The translations under genes were made by a program, and so were the position numbers. Of a stretch of 64,000 bases of DNA, positions 44,707-55,965 are shown one piece after another; the first letter of the stretch is position 1; each line of letters begins with the position of its first letter. The stretch is from NCBI GenBank assembly GCA_015179125.1, contig WHVA01000014.1, forward strand, positions 456,169 to 520,168. Direction: 5' to 3'. Origin of the DNA: Gautieria morchelliformis. Its lineage: Eukaryota > Basidiomycota > Agaricomycetes > Gomphales > Gomphaceae. The notes under the pieces are model-generated. The model did not search any database, was not told the DNA's origin, and worked only from the letters and a program-made list of their open reading frames with translations.

Positions 44707-47085
44707 TTATTGTCTTGAAGCACGGATGACGTCAAGAACACGATGCCTGTTCGCAACGACGAGGACAACCGTGAACGCCGCGACGGACCACCGCATCCAG
44801 TTAACTGAGTCGCTCTCTCCTGGGCGTGGGTAGGGTATCTTTGGCATGGCTGCCTGATTGGCTCTCTTGAGACTCTTGTCCTAGAATGAGCATGTTCAGA
44901 TATCTCCGCAGCATACGAGGAACGAACGGCGTACTGTGTATGGTGGGTAACGGATGCTCATTAACAAATCAATCCTGTGAACAGAAGCAAATAAGAACGG
45001 ATAGCTTCCGATGTTTTCGGGATGAATTTACCATTTTGGAGACCGTAGCACTGGCCGTTGATGGGTGAACATGTCAAACGAGAATTTACCCTTGTGGGAG
45101 CCATCTAGGGGAGGGGTAGCACATATCTGGGAGGGCACATTGCACGATGTTGCAACTTACAACCAGAACCCCCAACTCCGCCGAAGGGTACAGCTGACAC
45201 TAGAATGGAGACATTCGTGACTCTGAACCTGAAAACGGCGTGAGACAAACACACCATTGGCTTGCAACAAAAGATCGTTGGCTAAGAAAGAGCCGGAAAG
45301 TGTACGTTTGCGAACTGCACAATAACACCTGAGACGGACGAGTGCTGATATATATATTAACACACCATAGTCGCAAACCTTCGCGTCATTGGAAAAAGCG
45401 TAAAGAGCTAGAGGATGATCACTGGCGGAAAATTTCAATACGGCCGCATACTCGATATCCATTCAGTTGGAGATGAACACCAGTACTCACTGGCTGTTGA
45501 TGTAGTCCAGAGCTGAATCGACATCGGGAACAGATATGATGGGCAAAACGGGTCCAAAAATTTCTCTGGGTGGCAGGGGTCAGCTTGAGCCTATGCGAAC
45601 AAGGGATTCTGAGCTTGCTCTTTCATCAATGAATCGGTGAATGAGACATTTGTTACGACCGTGGGAGCAATAAACTTGTCCTCTTTGCTCATTTCACCTC
45701 CCAGAATCACGTCACCTGTAACAGCATACAGTGAGTAGGCAAGCTGCCAGGCAACAATGCACCTCACCTTGGGTGTTCTTCAACATGCCTGAAATCCTAT
45801 CCCAGTGATTTTCAGAGCAAATCCGAGAGAAAGAGTCTGATGTATGAGAGTCGGAGCCGTAGAATGTAAACCAATGCTCTTTAAAAGCCTCGACCAGCTT
45901 TGATTGAACGTGGTGTGGGACAAGGACGTAGTCAGGCGCCACACAGGTCTGCAAAGTTTCATGGTTGTCACACCTCCTCCAGTTCGAAATAATGAATGAA
46001 TGAAACACTTACCTGCCCAGCGTTTGTCATTTTTCCCCAAAGAATGCGCTTAGCGGCCATGTCAAAATCTGCATTTGAGTCGACTACGGCAGGGCACTTT
46101 CCTCCCAACTCAAGGGTGACAGGCGTCAGGTGAATCGCTGCTGCTGTGGCGACGACACGCCCAACGCGCCCACCCCCTTACATATCCACATTAGGTTGCT
46201 GGTTAGGATGTAATGAGCTTGTGAAACATACCCGTGTAGAGTACTTTACACACACGGTGAGTAACTGGGTAATAGGCTGATAACATATAGTTTTACGCAC
46301 TATGATCCCATTGCAACTCCAGCAGCTTCACGAGGAATATTCTGATATCAGCACTAGCATGTTGGGAACAAATTAAACTCACTTTAGTGGTTTCTTCGAC
46401 AGCTCCATTAACTACTCTGTACAAGTCGTTGTCAAGATATTTGGGGAATAACTCCGTAAGGAGTGCAGATGTAGCCGGTGTCAGTTCGGATGGCTTTACA
46501 ACTGCGGCGCAACCTGCAGCTATGGCCCCAGTCTGTTGCATACCTTTCAGTCTCGGATGGAGTTGCACCATAAACACTACGCACCAAGGGCGCGAGACAA
46601 TACAGAGGGAAATTGAAAGGAGTAATGATAAGGACGGTTCCCTTGGGCTCCTTATACACTTTGGGCGAAAACGCAAACCAGTTAATATTGAATGGGACCT
46701 TTTCCGGCTTCGTCCAGGATTCAATATTCTTATAAGCGTACATGCATTCGCTTATGATTATAGACAGATCGAAACTAGTAAAATGAGATGAGCTCGGTGA
46801 AGAACAGTAGTCACACGACCGACGGACAGGTTGGTCTCAATTTTGGGACGTCCCAAATCTGCCAGGAGAGCCTTCTGAAAGCGCGGGACATTGTCTTGAA
46901 ATAAATAGGCCAGCTGCAAGAGCTGTTCTTTGCGGTAAGCAACGCTGTCTGTTCTCCCTCGACGAAACGATGCTCGCAAGTGCTCCCGGATCTGCGAAAC
47001 TTTGTGAAATGGTCATGTAATTCATATTCCTGTAGTACCATACCTGCGGGATGTCATGGACCGGGGTGTATACGAGACTGGCCAT
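44707..47085 (-). CDS. HFD1: Fatty aldehyde dehydrogenase, tail-anchored (ALDH3 family)
   Basis: It oxidises long-chain aldehydes to fatty acids at ER, lipid-droplet or mitochondrial outer membranes. Many short exons can be read. They include [34 protein letters not shown], the FNFPLYC block, [20 protein letters not shown], a Rossmann-side [18 protein letters not shown], the catalytic-glutamate block [20 protein letters not shown] and the nucleophile cysteine in [17 protein letters not shown] across an intron. The last exon reads [20 protein letters not shown] followed by [17 protein letters not shown], a C-terminal hydrophobic anchor as in yeast Hfd1 and human ALDH3A2. Exon boundaries in the middle are partly guessed. 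The start at 47085 is only about 50 bp from the divergent DHODH start. Confidence 0.85.
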
Positions 47086-47087
47086 AG

Positions 47088-47330
47088 TAGTCCAATCTTG
47101 TCTGCAGCGTAGGTGTCAGATATACCTCCGGGATTCATGTCGGCTCCAGAGCCTGTGAATTTGGCAAAGAAGCATTCCACTTCCGTTTCTGCGGCGACGT
47201 CAGCGTCGGCTTGTGACGCTATTCAAGCGGGCCGTCACTTGCAGGCCGGCCGGCATTTCTGCCTGGTTTCATGCTGCATATGCCGTAGAGCGGCACCGTG
47301 GGCACCGAGTTTGGGACCGAGTTCTGCGAA
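47088..47330. repeat. Dispersed repeat overlapping the DHODH 5' end
   Basis: The part 47088-47200 recurs at about 48985-49110 (TAGTCCAATCTTGTCTGC ... GTGAATTTGGCAAA ... CTGCGGCGACGTC). The part from GACGTCAGCGTCGGCTT to CATATGCCGTAGAGC recurs at 59450-59570. It includes the proposed DHODH start codon. Confidence 0.8.
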
Positions 47331-48546
47331 AGGGGTCGACGCTGCTTTCGCAACGCGTCCTGGCTTGATACTTACTAGTCTACGGTAAGTATCACTTGCT
47401 GTTGGAGATGACTCACATCCACAGGCTGTTATTGTATCCACCGATCTTGAACTCCTCTAGTATGTGGGCTTCCTCTCGTCTGCAGCTGGAGGAGCTCTAT
47501 ATGTCTGATTGGACTGGAGCTGTCACAACTCGTACAGCCACAATACTTGGCTTTGTCGAGGACGCCAGAGTTCATAAGGTCTTGGCAATAATTTGATGAT
47601 ATTTTTCTCGCTCACTCAAGGCACTGCGTGCTGCGTTTCCAGCATGCTCTCGTGCACAGTGACACTTCGATTAATAATTATGGTTACTCTCCACACCCAC
47701 TCTCGCAATATCTCACCTGGATCCGCTCGATCCTTACATCCTCTAAAGCGAGAGGCTCCAAACCATTCATAATCAGCATCGCACCTGCGTCTGTACAGGA
47801 GCTATCTGAAATGCTGGACTCAATCCAAGAGCTTCGTTTCATGCTGAATGACACCACTGAGCCTGAGATGTCCAAGATTGGAATTGAGCTCAATACATCT
47901 TGTCCTAACATTGCTGGTCGTCCACCGCCAGCATATGATCTACAAAGCCTTGCTCCCCTCCTTGCCGTCTTTCGTGCACGGTTTGAGCAGGATCCTACTC
48001 TCACCATTGGGTTGAAACTCGCGCCTTATGTTCACGCAGGCCAGTTTCAACAAGTGGTCGATCTATTAGCCAGTGTTTCTATGGTGGCCAGCGACGGAGA
48101 GAAAACGAACTGTGTCTCCTTCCTGAGCTGTACAAACACCATAGGGTCTAGTGTAGTGTTCCAAGATCAAGTCGTTCCAGTTGGAGCAGGTGCTTCGTCT
48201 GACTGGGGAACGTTGGAGTACGCGGTCCCCACAATCACTGGCGGCTTAGGAGGAGAACCGATACATGCGTTATCACTTGGGTATAGTCCATCTTGCGGTC
48301 TGATTTCATCTGTGCTGAGCCCATTTGTGTATTCCCGGCAGAAATGTCTACTCCTTCAGAAAACTCTTGTCAGAACATGCGGATCCGTCTTTACGACGTA
48401 TTTGCATCATAGGAATTGGTGGAATTACGTCCAAGGAGGCGGTCGTGAGAATGCGCCGTGTTGGAGCTTCCGCCGTCGCGTGCGCGACAGCGTTGGGTAC
48501 GCATGGCGTTGACGTCTTCCAGAAACTGAACGAAGGCCTACAATAA
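47137..48546 (+). CDS. URA1: Dihydroorotate dehydrogenase, class 1A (Ura1-type)
   Basis: It is the cytosolic enzyme for the fourth step of pyrimidine synthesis. The main frame shows PPILNSSSMWASSRLQLEEL, YMSDWTGAVTTRTATILGF, INNYGYSPHPLSQYL, SKPFIISIAPASVQEL, the catalytic-cysteine loop ELNTSCPNIAGRP, TIGLKLAPY, FLSCTNTIG, PTITGGLGGEPIHALSLG and the FMN phosphate site CIIGIGGITSKEAVVRMRRV / GASAVACATAL. Three introns are canonical. The 5' exon is odd. The frame reaching LILTSLR|LLLYPPILN is open back to an ATG at 47137, but 47088-47330 is a dispersed repeat, so the first ~65 residues look non-native and the true start may have been lost or replaced. Confidence 0.85.
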
Positions 48547-49165
48547 ACTCTATGAAGCTGGCAGAACTTGCATACTACAGACGTATCAGGGAAGACCTGA
48601 TGTTCACATGTATATGACACCGAGGAAGACACTCAGCATACTATACAAAGAAACTCGGTTGTTCGTCAATGGAGGTTGGGTAGAACTGGCAATCGGATTT
48701 GCTTGAAAGTTGTTTGTCGGTAAGTAATCAATTTCGCGCACAGATTCTGGTACTGTACGACAAAGTATCTGAAAATAAAGCATTCTATTCTGATGTCCTT
48801 GACCAAGGGCCACGCCGGCTTCGCTTGGTCGGTAACTCTGTCACCTTTGACCAGACAAAAAACAAAGAGGCAGCTTTTGAAAAGTAGTGTACATATTTGA
48901 TTTAAAAAATAAAATAAAACGGAGCCTGGTCAAATATCTCGGACGTCTTCGACAAGGGCCACGCCGGTGACGCCGGCTCTAGTAGTCCAATCTTGTCTGC
49001 GTGAGTAGGATGTGACGGGTTTCATTATATACCTCCGGGTATTCATGTCGGGTCCAGAGCCTGTGAATTTGGCAAAATTCCACTTCCGTTTCTGCGGCGA
49101 CGTCTAGGTTCGGCACAAGCCCCATCTCCGACTCAAAGTTCACGCTCCGCGAGCGAAGGGGCTTG
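48547..49165. other. Intergenic with partial duplication of the ALDH-DHODH junction
   Basis: The segment from about 48985 to 49110 is a diverged copy of 47088-47200. Shorter GGGCCACGCCGG-containing stretches recur at about 48808 and 48957. No gene is seen. Confidence 0.6.
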
Positions 49166-49639
49166 TAAGATAGAGGACGCTCTAATAGGGCACCCTTACA
49201 TAATCTACTTTAGCCCAATATTTTGAGCTCAATAGATGTTCACACGGTCACTTTTTCACCACTTTGCCTCCTACAATCCATGCAAGTAACCTCTATAAAT
49301 GAGTCCCAGGAAACAGAATATTATTTGAATAAAAATTGAGCTGTATATAGACAAAAAACTTGAATTTTACAAATGTGCAGGAAATCACTTGTATGATGCA
49401 AGGACATGCTCAGAAAATTTTGGGGCAAGGACGACGAAGGACATTTGGCCGCTTATGTAATCAATCATGTGACATCAGCGAAAATTGAAGAAAAGCTAGC
49501 TGAACCAACCACATCTCTATACCTAGAGCATCCAGCATGGGCTGGAAGTCTAAAGTGTGATTGGCATGCCTCGAAAACCTGAGAAAAGGTGCCCTGAATG
49601 ACTTTTATCCAAAATTTCATTGTGAGCTCAACTTTATTA

Positions 49640-50157
49640 CAGCTGTTTCGCTTACATAAGGCGGAGTTCTAATTTGACTCCGAAACTGTTCTGAATAAAA
49701 GAATGCGCTGTACCTCAACGATCATAACCTATTAAGGTCTGATAGATTGTGGTCAGCATCTCCCATAGCATATGTACAATAATATAACAAAATATATGCG
49801 TAATGTGTAGTGTCCAATATGCCGGTTTGGAGGACTGCAGAGGCAACTCCCAGCCCAAATTTCTACAAAATGTCCTGATATTTTAGATATACAGTATTAC
49901 ACATGTTATCTTGGATTTTACCGAAGGGATTTGCAAATAACTCACTTGTTGGCTAGCTGCAGGCCACACTATATATGCACTCAAACAAGTAGTCTGTGGA
50001 CTCTACTGGCCTTTACAAGATTTGTTTTGGCATTATATATTACAATAAGACTACTATTTACAGTGCACATATGTTTTATAGGCTAGAGGCTAGCTATAAT
50101 ATTGTCTACTGAGATGACAAATGCGATGGCATGTCACAGAGCGTGACACGCTCGTTG
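49640..50157 (+). repeat. Left 518-bp terminal inverted repeat
   Basis: It is the reverse complement of 55929-56446 apart from about three substitutions near 49692-49712. Its inner end contains the same ATG and first codons as the transposase, ATGCGATGGCATGTCACAG at 50121. Confidence 0.93.
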
Positions 50158-50219
50158 CTTGAGGTGACACTCCGCGCACTTTGCTGTTTAGCTGTCCTAC
50201 ATTGAAAGTCCAGGACAGC

Positions 50220-51875
50220 ATGCCGTCACAGGGCAGGTTTGGACTGCCTAAAGGTAAAAAAAAGACTAAGCCAGCTCCTTCCCATAGAGAGTGTGATAAC
50301 CCAGACCCGACACTAATCCTCGAGGGCCAGCGCATCCGAAAACCGTCTGCTGCTGCTACTCGCGCCACTGAATCAGCAGATATGTGCGCAGTCAAACAAC
50401 ACCGAGGGTTAGAAGATATAGAGGAAGAATTCGTGGACGGCAGTTCTGTTTTTACTGCCGATAGTGTCACCATCGCACCATCTCCAGAACCAACGGCGCA
50501 CACTGTCATCAAAAAAGGCGCGGCTGTAAAACCAAAGAAAACTAACATGCAGGGTAAAAAGGAGGAAGAAAATGCACTGTTGAAAAAGAGTCAGTCCCTT
50601 TTCCATCCTTTAGTTTGCTATGATAACTCGAACTACTGTAGATATTCGGTTCCGCATTCCATTCAATGACTCATCTGCGCAGGAGCTCGTCATGTTTGCA
50701 AACATATCTATAGATGACTCGGTACAGCAGGTTAAGGATGGAATCTACGTTATTATCGGCTGTGACACGGTACATGAAAAATCTCTCCCTTCGCTCTGTT
50801 ATCATTTGTCCAAGGACGCGAAAGCGTTCAAATATCCGTTAAATACCGAAGAAGCCTGGACTACACTAAAAGATGAATGGGCGATCGAGGTTGACAAGAA
50901 AGGTTCAGCCTCGGTTGCGAATATTCTTCTCCCAACCGATGTATGTACCAAATTTTAACATGTCAAGTCATACTAACACTGTTTTAGTTTCTCAAAAACT
51001 TAGCAGTGGCCAAGAAGCATAAAAAGGGCAAGAAACTGACGAAAAGCAAGATGGGAGGGAGGGCGCCACCCACCCGAATTATTTTCGAGTCTGATAGCGA
51101 CACACTTGGTAGCACCGCTGGGAAACAAGATGAGGGCCAGTATGATCCTGTGTATGAGAATCTCAGGGACGATCTGCTAGTCAAATTGAACAAGTGCCGC
51201 GTTTGCGGCCCGAAGGAAAAGTTATGCCTGCTGGACAAGCACGGTCAGCATCGTGTAATCTCACTGGAGATGGTTCGTGCTTGGGTCTCAGCAATGGTGC
51301 GTCTGTTCTTCTATGTACATATTTGCGCTGACAGGTTATTGGATAGTGCGCTGGCATATCAAATGTGTCAACTACGACGCCACCGAAGTCAACAGCGTTC
51401 GCAGACTTCCACCATCGTCACCGGTAGTACAAAGACACGCAAGGATCGCCGGTACATACCAGCTGTCCTTGACGCTTCAGTCCCTGTCCATCCTTGTGCG
51501 CAGCCTCGAGCCGTTTATCTACCGTCTGGCGGAGCAACTTCTTCACCGGACTATCATCATTCAGGGAAGCGTACCCACTCGCCTTTACTGCCTGCCGACA
51601 AGCTTCCCTCAGTTGGCGAGTGGCTGACATCGCTTCAGACAAAGTCAGGTGCAGAAAGGCGTGACTTCCCTGCTATACGTGCAAAGTTTGATGCACACGA
51701 TTTTCTTACAATGGATCTGGCTGATCTGGCGGCCCTTCCACGTAGCGACTATGGTGCGAACGGGTTCCAATTCAATTTGGCAGAGATTAGTTTTCTAACG
51801 AAGTGGTTGGAGTCTTGTATGAATGGGTATGCTTCTAGTTTAGTTACCAGTCCGAAACGGGCTAAGCACCACTAA
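50220..51875 (+). CDS. Cargo gene: unknown accessory protein with beta-grasp-like and C-terminal helical parts
   Basis: Reading over GT-AG introns gives a basic N-terminus (PKGKKKTKPAPS), an acidic stretch (DIEEEFVDGSS), and a domain starting IRFRIPFNDSSAQELVMFAN. This domain contains VKDGIYVIIGCDTVHEKS and TTLKDEWAIEVDKKGSASVA, then LLPTDFLKNL. A possible zinc cluster follows, CRVCGPKEKLC...H...H. A C-terminal helical segment contains LPSVGEWLTSLQ and SFLTKWLESCMNGYASS, and the end is basic. I do not know the function; the middle domain resembles a ubiquitin-like beta-grasp only by strand pattern. A homologue lies at 60669-64000. Exon structure after 51300 is uncertain, since the frame is open through a possible 38-bp intron. 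It lies just inside the left TIR. Confidence 0.65.
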
Positions 51876-52118
51876 TTAGAGTAGACTCGGACTCCTAGAG
51901 AAATTCACTATGGTATACACAGCTCTATTGACGCATGATTTTATTTTAGAAAAATCATGAAGAAGTTCGCTGGCTCGCTTATATAAGTGATACCTCACGC
52001 AACATACGCTCACGCACATACCACAGACCTGATCCATGAACATGAGCTCGGTCCTCGCATCGGTCGACAGGTACTCCGACGTGACAGGGAAGTACCCACG
52101 TCATACAGCACGTCGATC

Positions 52119-53367
52119 ATGGCATCCAGTCTGTTGCGCAGTTCAAGGACTGTCGCAGTCTATGGTGCTGACGTCCCTCTCCTGTATGTACCTGAGGGAG
52201 GGACACATGATATCCAGGTCATTCAAAGACCACCCGGAGCAGGGACCGTCGATCATGGCGTTGACCGTGGATCCTGCGACGATGGCATGACACGACGACA
52301 TTCACTACATGAACTCCTCTGCACGAGAGACACCTATCATGTCCCCTCTGCACTGCACCATTCTCCTCTGAAGTACGTGCGACACGTCCAGGTCTCGCAT
52401 CTCCCCCGGGAAGAGAGCCCTGAATGTCAGGATCCCCGTGCTGTGACACTGCAGTACTCGGACATCTCGACCAACACGACACGACATCACATGTTGTGCA
52501 GACCCTGAGAGAGAACAAGTTGATGACCCGATGCGCATGTGCAATGGCATTCTTCTCTCTGTCGCACATGTACGAGGACCTATCAGAGCAACACGGCATT
52601 CCTGTGCTCTTGTGCGGATATGTGTACGATACCGCAGATTCTCACAGTGTCCTCCTGAACGTGGCAGGTACACATAACCCGAGGACAGGTAGCACTGATG
52701 CCGTGGTGCAGTGGGGCGGGGACCACGAGTACACCGAGCATGCGTTGGTCACGAGCGACATACATGACAGACTCAGGACGGTGCGTGCAAGTGACACAGA
52801 GTCCACGGAGTCAGTGACGCTACTGCCCTGCGCGTGATATCGCACGTGGTACTTGTCCACAGCAGATCTGCGAACGTTCGATACGCATGCTCTCTCAAAA
52901 ACCATCAGTGTAGGTGAGTCGTACATTAGTTCCCTGAGGCTGCACATCGAGAAGATACTAAGGGAGGCACGCGTGTGGCAAGGTTCAGCACTACCCCCTC
53001 TCTGTGCAGTGACGTGCACCGACAGGTACATAGGAACGTACAACCTTCTGGACGTCAAACCCTTCTACTACGCATTCAAGGGGGTATCCTCCGACATCGT
53101 GTACAACTACGAGGGATTTGAACAGTATCGCGAACTCAAGGAAGCCATGCACTACACAGAAGGGAGGACCGTGGACGAACACGGACTGGGTGCTCAGAAG
53201 GTGCTGGCCGTTCAAGACGTCCGTACCGTGCATATCGTATGGCAGTGACATGGCCATTCTTCGCGTCTAGTCACAATGTGTTGCAGTATCTGACGTCTGA
53301 CGACATGCCGCCTGCGAGCCTGAGGATTGGCATTCCCGCTGACGCGCCGACATGCCTATTCCACTAG
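52119..53367 (+). pseudogene. Cargo: decayed intronless ORF of unknown, possibly foreign, origin
   Basis: Three frames join collinearly on the plus strand: 52119-52508, about 52496-53248 with one in-frame TGA at 52835-52837, and a last piece to TAG at 53365-53367. Conceptually it spans about 415 codons with two frameshifts and one stop. Sample stretches are GADVPLLYVPEGGTHDIQ, HGIPVLLCGYVYDTADSH, LDVKPFYYAFKGVSSDIV and FFASSHNVLQYLTSDDMP. There are no introns, unlike every other gene here, and base use is richer in GAC/ACG-type codons. No family is recognised; a viral or plasmid origin is one possibility. It is bounded directly by the RhoGAP fragment. Confidence 0.5.
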
Positions 53368-54282
53368 ATGTCCATGCCGACCGCGTTACTTCAGTTAGGA
53401 AAGCCTGGCGTGAAGTCGGCGACAACACTGAACGCGGTCAGTAGGCTATCTGCTTTATATCCCGGTCTATTTGGGAGTTTACCCCCAATCAGAGACACAA
53501 ACGCGGGAGGCTTTTCTGGAGCGTCTGCTTCGCGTTTTGCTTGGACACTTCTTAGAGCAGACTCAGTGCGTGCGGCCACGATTCCGAGATCCATGGCTCA
53601 TGATACTCCGAAACCTATGCATTACTACAACTACACCGTAGGGGAATGTCATGATCTTATTTTTGGCGTGGCTCTCGTGGATTATGCCAACGCACACAAT
53701 CTTCCTGAAGGTGCTGTGCCGAAGGTCATTAGTCTATGTGTGAAGGAGGTCAAGGCGAGAGGAATGGACACAGAGGGTATATATCGTGTACGTAATTCTT
53801 CATGCAATCATTCTTGTTCTAACCTCACCTTGACTTACTCGGGCAGGTATCTGGCAGGCATGCGAACGTGCAAGAGGTAAGTCGAGCCTTGCCTTCCCAG
53901 GTCTTCGCCGACAATCTAACATTCTTATATCTAGTTGAAGTACAAGATCGAGCGAGATGAGCGCAGCTTCCAATTTAACCCTGTGGTGGATGATGTCTCT
54001 TGCGTTGCCTCAATGTTGAAGGTACGTTAGTGTTTTCATGCCTGGTCCTACCCGTTCAATTTTTTCAAAGCTTTATCTCCGAGAACTACCAGAACCTGTG
54101 TTCAGATTCCCATCGAGGCTGCAGCATAGCGATGAGAGGGGTAAGTCTTCCCGTTTTTCTTCACATGTCAATATCAAATGCTGTGGCAAGAGGAACATGT
54201 AGCAAATCGTTTCCCTGTGCTTCGCTCGAAGCTGCGTCGTCTGCCACCAGTTCACCAGGAGACTTTGCGATATTTGTATTAG
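53368..54282 (+). pseudogene. Cargo: truncated RhoGAP-domain gene fragment
   Basis: RhoGAP proteins stimulate GTP hydrolysis by Rho GTPases. The fragment shows VPKVISLCVKEVKARGMDTE, the arginine-finger loop GIYR|VSGRHANVQE split by an intron, KYKIERDERSFQFNPVVDD, VASMLK|LYLRELPEPVFRFP and LRRLPPVHQET. It then stops at LRYLY, losing the C-terminal third of the GAP fold. The introns between these blocks are preserved with GT-AG ends, so it was captured as genomic DNA, not via mRNA. The first ~85 residues (from 53368) do not resemble a known domain. Loss of the C-terminal part makes function unlikely. Confidence 0.8.
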
Positions 54283-54698
54283 CCTAGCATGCACTGGCTA
54301 TACTAGGCTGTGTCCTGCCACGCGTAATGGATGTGCTACCAGGTTGGCAGCCCATGGCGTTTGATGTCGATGTTTGGGGGATGTACAGCATACACTGCAC
54401 CCGCACCCGCACCAACGCCCATGAAACGGACTATACCGGACAGGGACGGGCATCGAGGCTCCAGGCTCCAAGCCCTGATTGATGACAACACACTCTTCGC
54501 CTTCGTCGCCAGCGAGTCATGGCCGTTCCGTCGAAGACACGCAGACAAACGAGAATGTGCTGGATTTTGTGGAAGGAAAATAGGGATACATGGTATTTAT
54601 CTGGCTAATTTCCAATAATTTCTTCCTGTTACCATACCATCGTTGCACCCTGATAGCACCCATGCCACGTTCGAAGCAAAGGATGTTATACATGTTTG
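54283..54698. other. Cargo spacer, unassigned
   Basis: It lies between the RhoGAP fragment and the transposase. Open frames on both strands lack recognisable similarity; a (CACCCG)n-like stretch lies at about 54400. Confidence 0.45.
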
Positions 54699-55965
54699 TT
54701 ACACTTTGGAACATAAATACCCTGAATGGCCCATCCAGCCCTGTGCTTTTGCTGGTGTAATCGTTGCAAGTGCGTTGTATAAAAAAAAATGCACCCTATG
54801 CATATTTTTGTGATCCACTGCAGAACGGAATTCCGCACCGTTGCGTCGAATGACAGACTTCACATAGGAGAATGCTTCCTCAATGGGGTTATAATCGGGG
54901 GAGTATGGAGGTAGATATTAAAGCCGCACACCACTGGAAAGATTTATGAGTTGGCCTTGAAAAACAGAATGTGACTCACCGGGCAGCACAGATTGGCGCA
55001 ACGTCAGCAAGATGATGGATTGAGCAATTATCCATCACTAATACACTCCGTGGTTCTGGCCAAGGGTTCATATGCGGAAGTAACTGCTCGATGTATCGTA
55101 CGAATGCCGGGCCGTCATACGTGCCTTCACGAATATCTGAAAATATTATTCCATCGCTGGAAAGGGCCGGAAGTATAGAGAACCTAAGAGCAATGTTAGG
55201 CTTGGTATATGGATAAACAAGCACATACCCTGGCCCACGCACAAACTTTGCACTCACTCTGGCACGCTGACCCTTATATGCCCACCCGAAAAGTCTATAT
55301 GTCGTCCGACAGTCGATCCTGCTTTCGTCAATGAATACTAGACGATCTGGAGATTCGGCACCAATTTGAAACTGAAAACGGGCTCGACTCGCTGCATTAC
55401 GCTCAGCTGCTGCCTTGGAGAGCTATTGAAAGGTCACGGTGAGTGTACTTCGTGCCAACAGTCAATAAGTCGCACTTTCTTATGCGTAATGCCAAACTCA
55501 GTCAACGTGTCCCATATTGTTGAGATACCTACAATGATGCCATGCTGCTGCTGAAGCTGGTCTTGCATCTCATCAAGGTAGATATCAGGATTGCGCTCTA
55601 AAAGAGCAAGAAGAAACTGGATATAAATGTCAGTGAAATAGTTCATATATAGAGATGATACTTGCCTCCATTTCCTCCCCATCCATGACTCTAGATCTCT
55701 TCCTTGATCTTCCAGGTCCTTCCGGGATAACCTCCCCTGTCTCTCTCCACAACTTGAGAACGCTCTCAACGACACGTCGTGACATGTTGAGATGGGTGGA
55801 TATGGCCCCAACCTTGTATCCAAGGGTGACTCGCTGATATATTACGAGACCACGCACATCTTTTGAGTATGAGCGCCTGGTGCGATGTGAATCTGGATGT
55901 CGGGGTGTCTTGACCATGGCATCCAAAACAACGAGCGTGTCACGCTCTGTGACATGCCATCGCAT
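54699..55965 (-). pseudogene. Tc1/mariner (IS630-like) transposase, disrupted
   Basis: The start ATG at 55965 lies inside the right TIR. Reading on, a helix-turn-helix region ([30 protein letters not shown]) is followed after an intron by DIYLDEMQDQLQQQHGIIVG. The first catalytic aspartate is in LVFIDESRIDCRT, the second in VLVMDNCSIHHLA, and the third acid is in YLPPYSPDYNPIEEAFSYVK. Just before this last block the frame has TAA (about 54919-54921) where a sense codon is expected, so translation would stop before the third catalytic residue. Gene end is TAA at 54699-54701. The element is therefore probably not autonomous now, although its TIRs are nearly identical. Confidence 0.82.

Noticed and set aside
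52835-52837. In-frame TGA as evidence for a mitochondrial code (TGA = Trp)
   Set aside because: The same reading frame is also broken by frameshifts upstream and near 53240, and the base composition is not mitochondrial, so decay is the simpler explanation.
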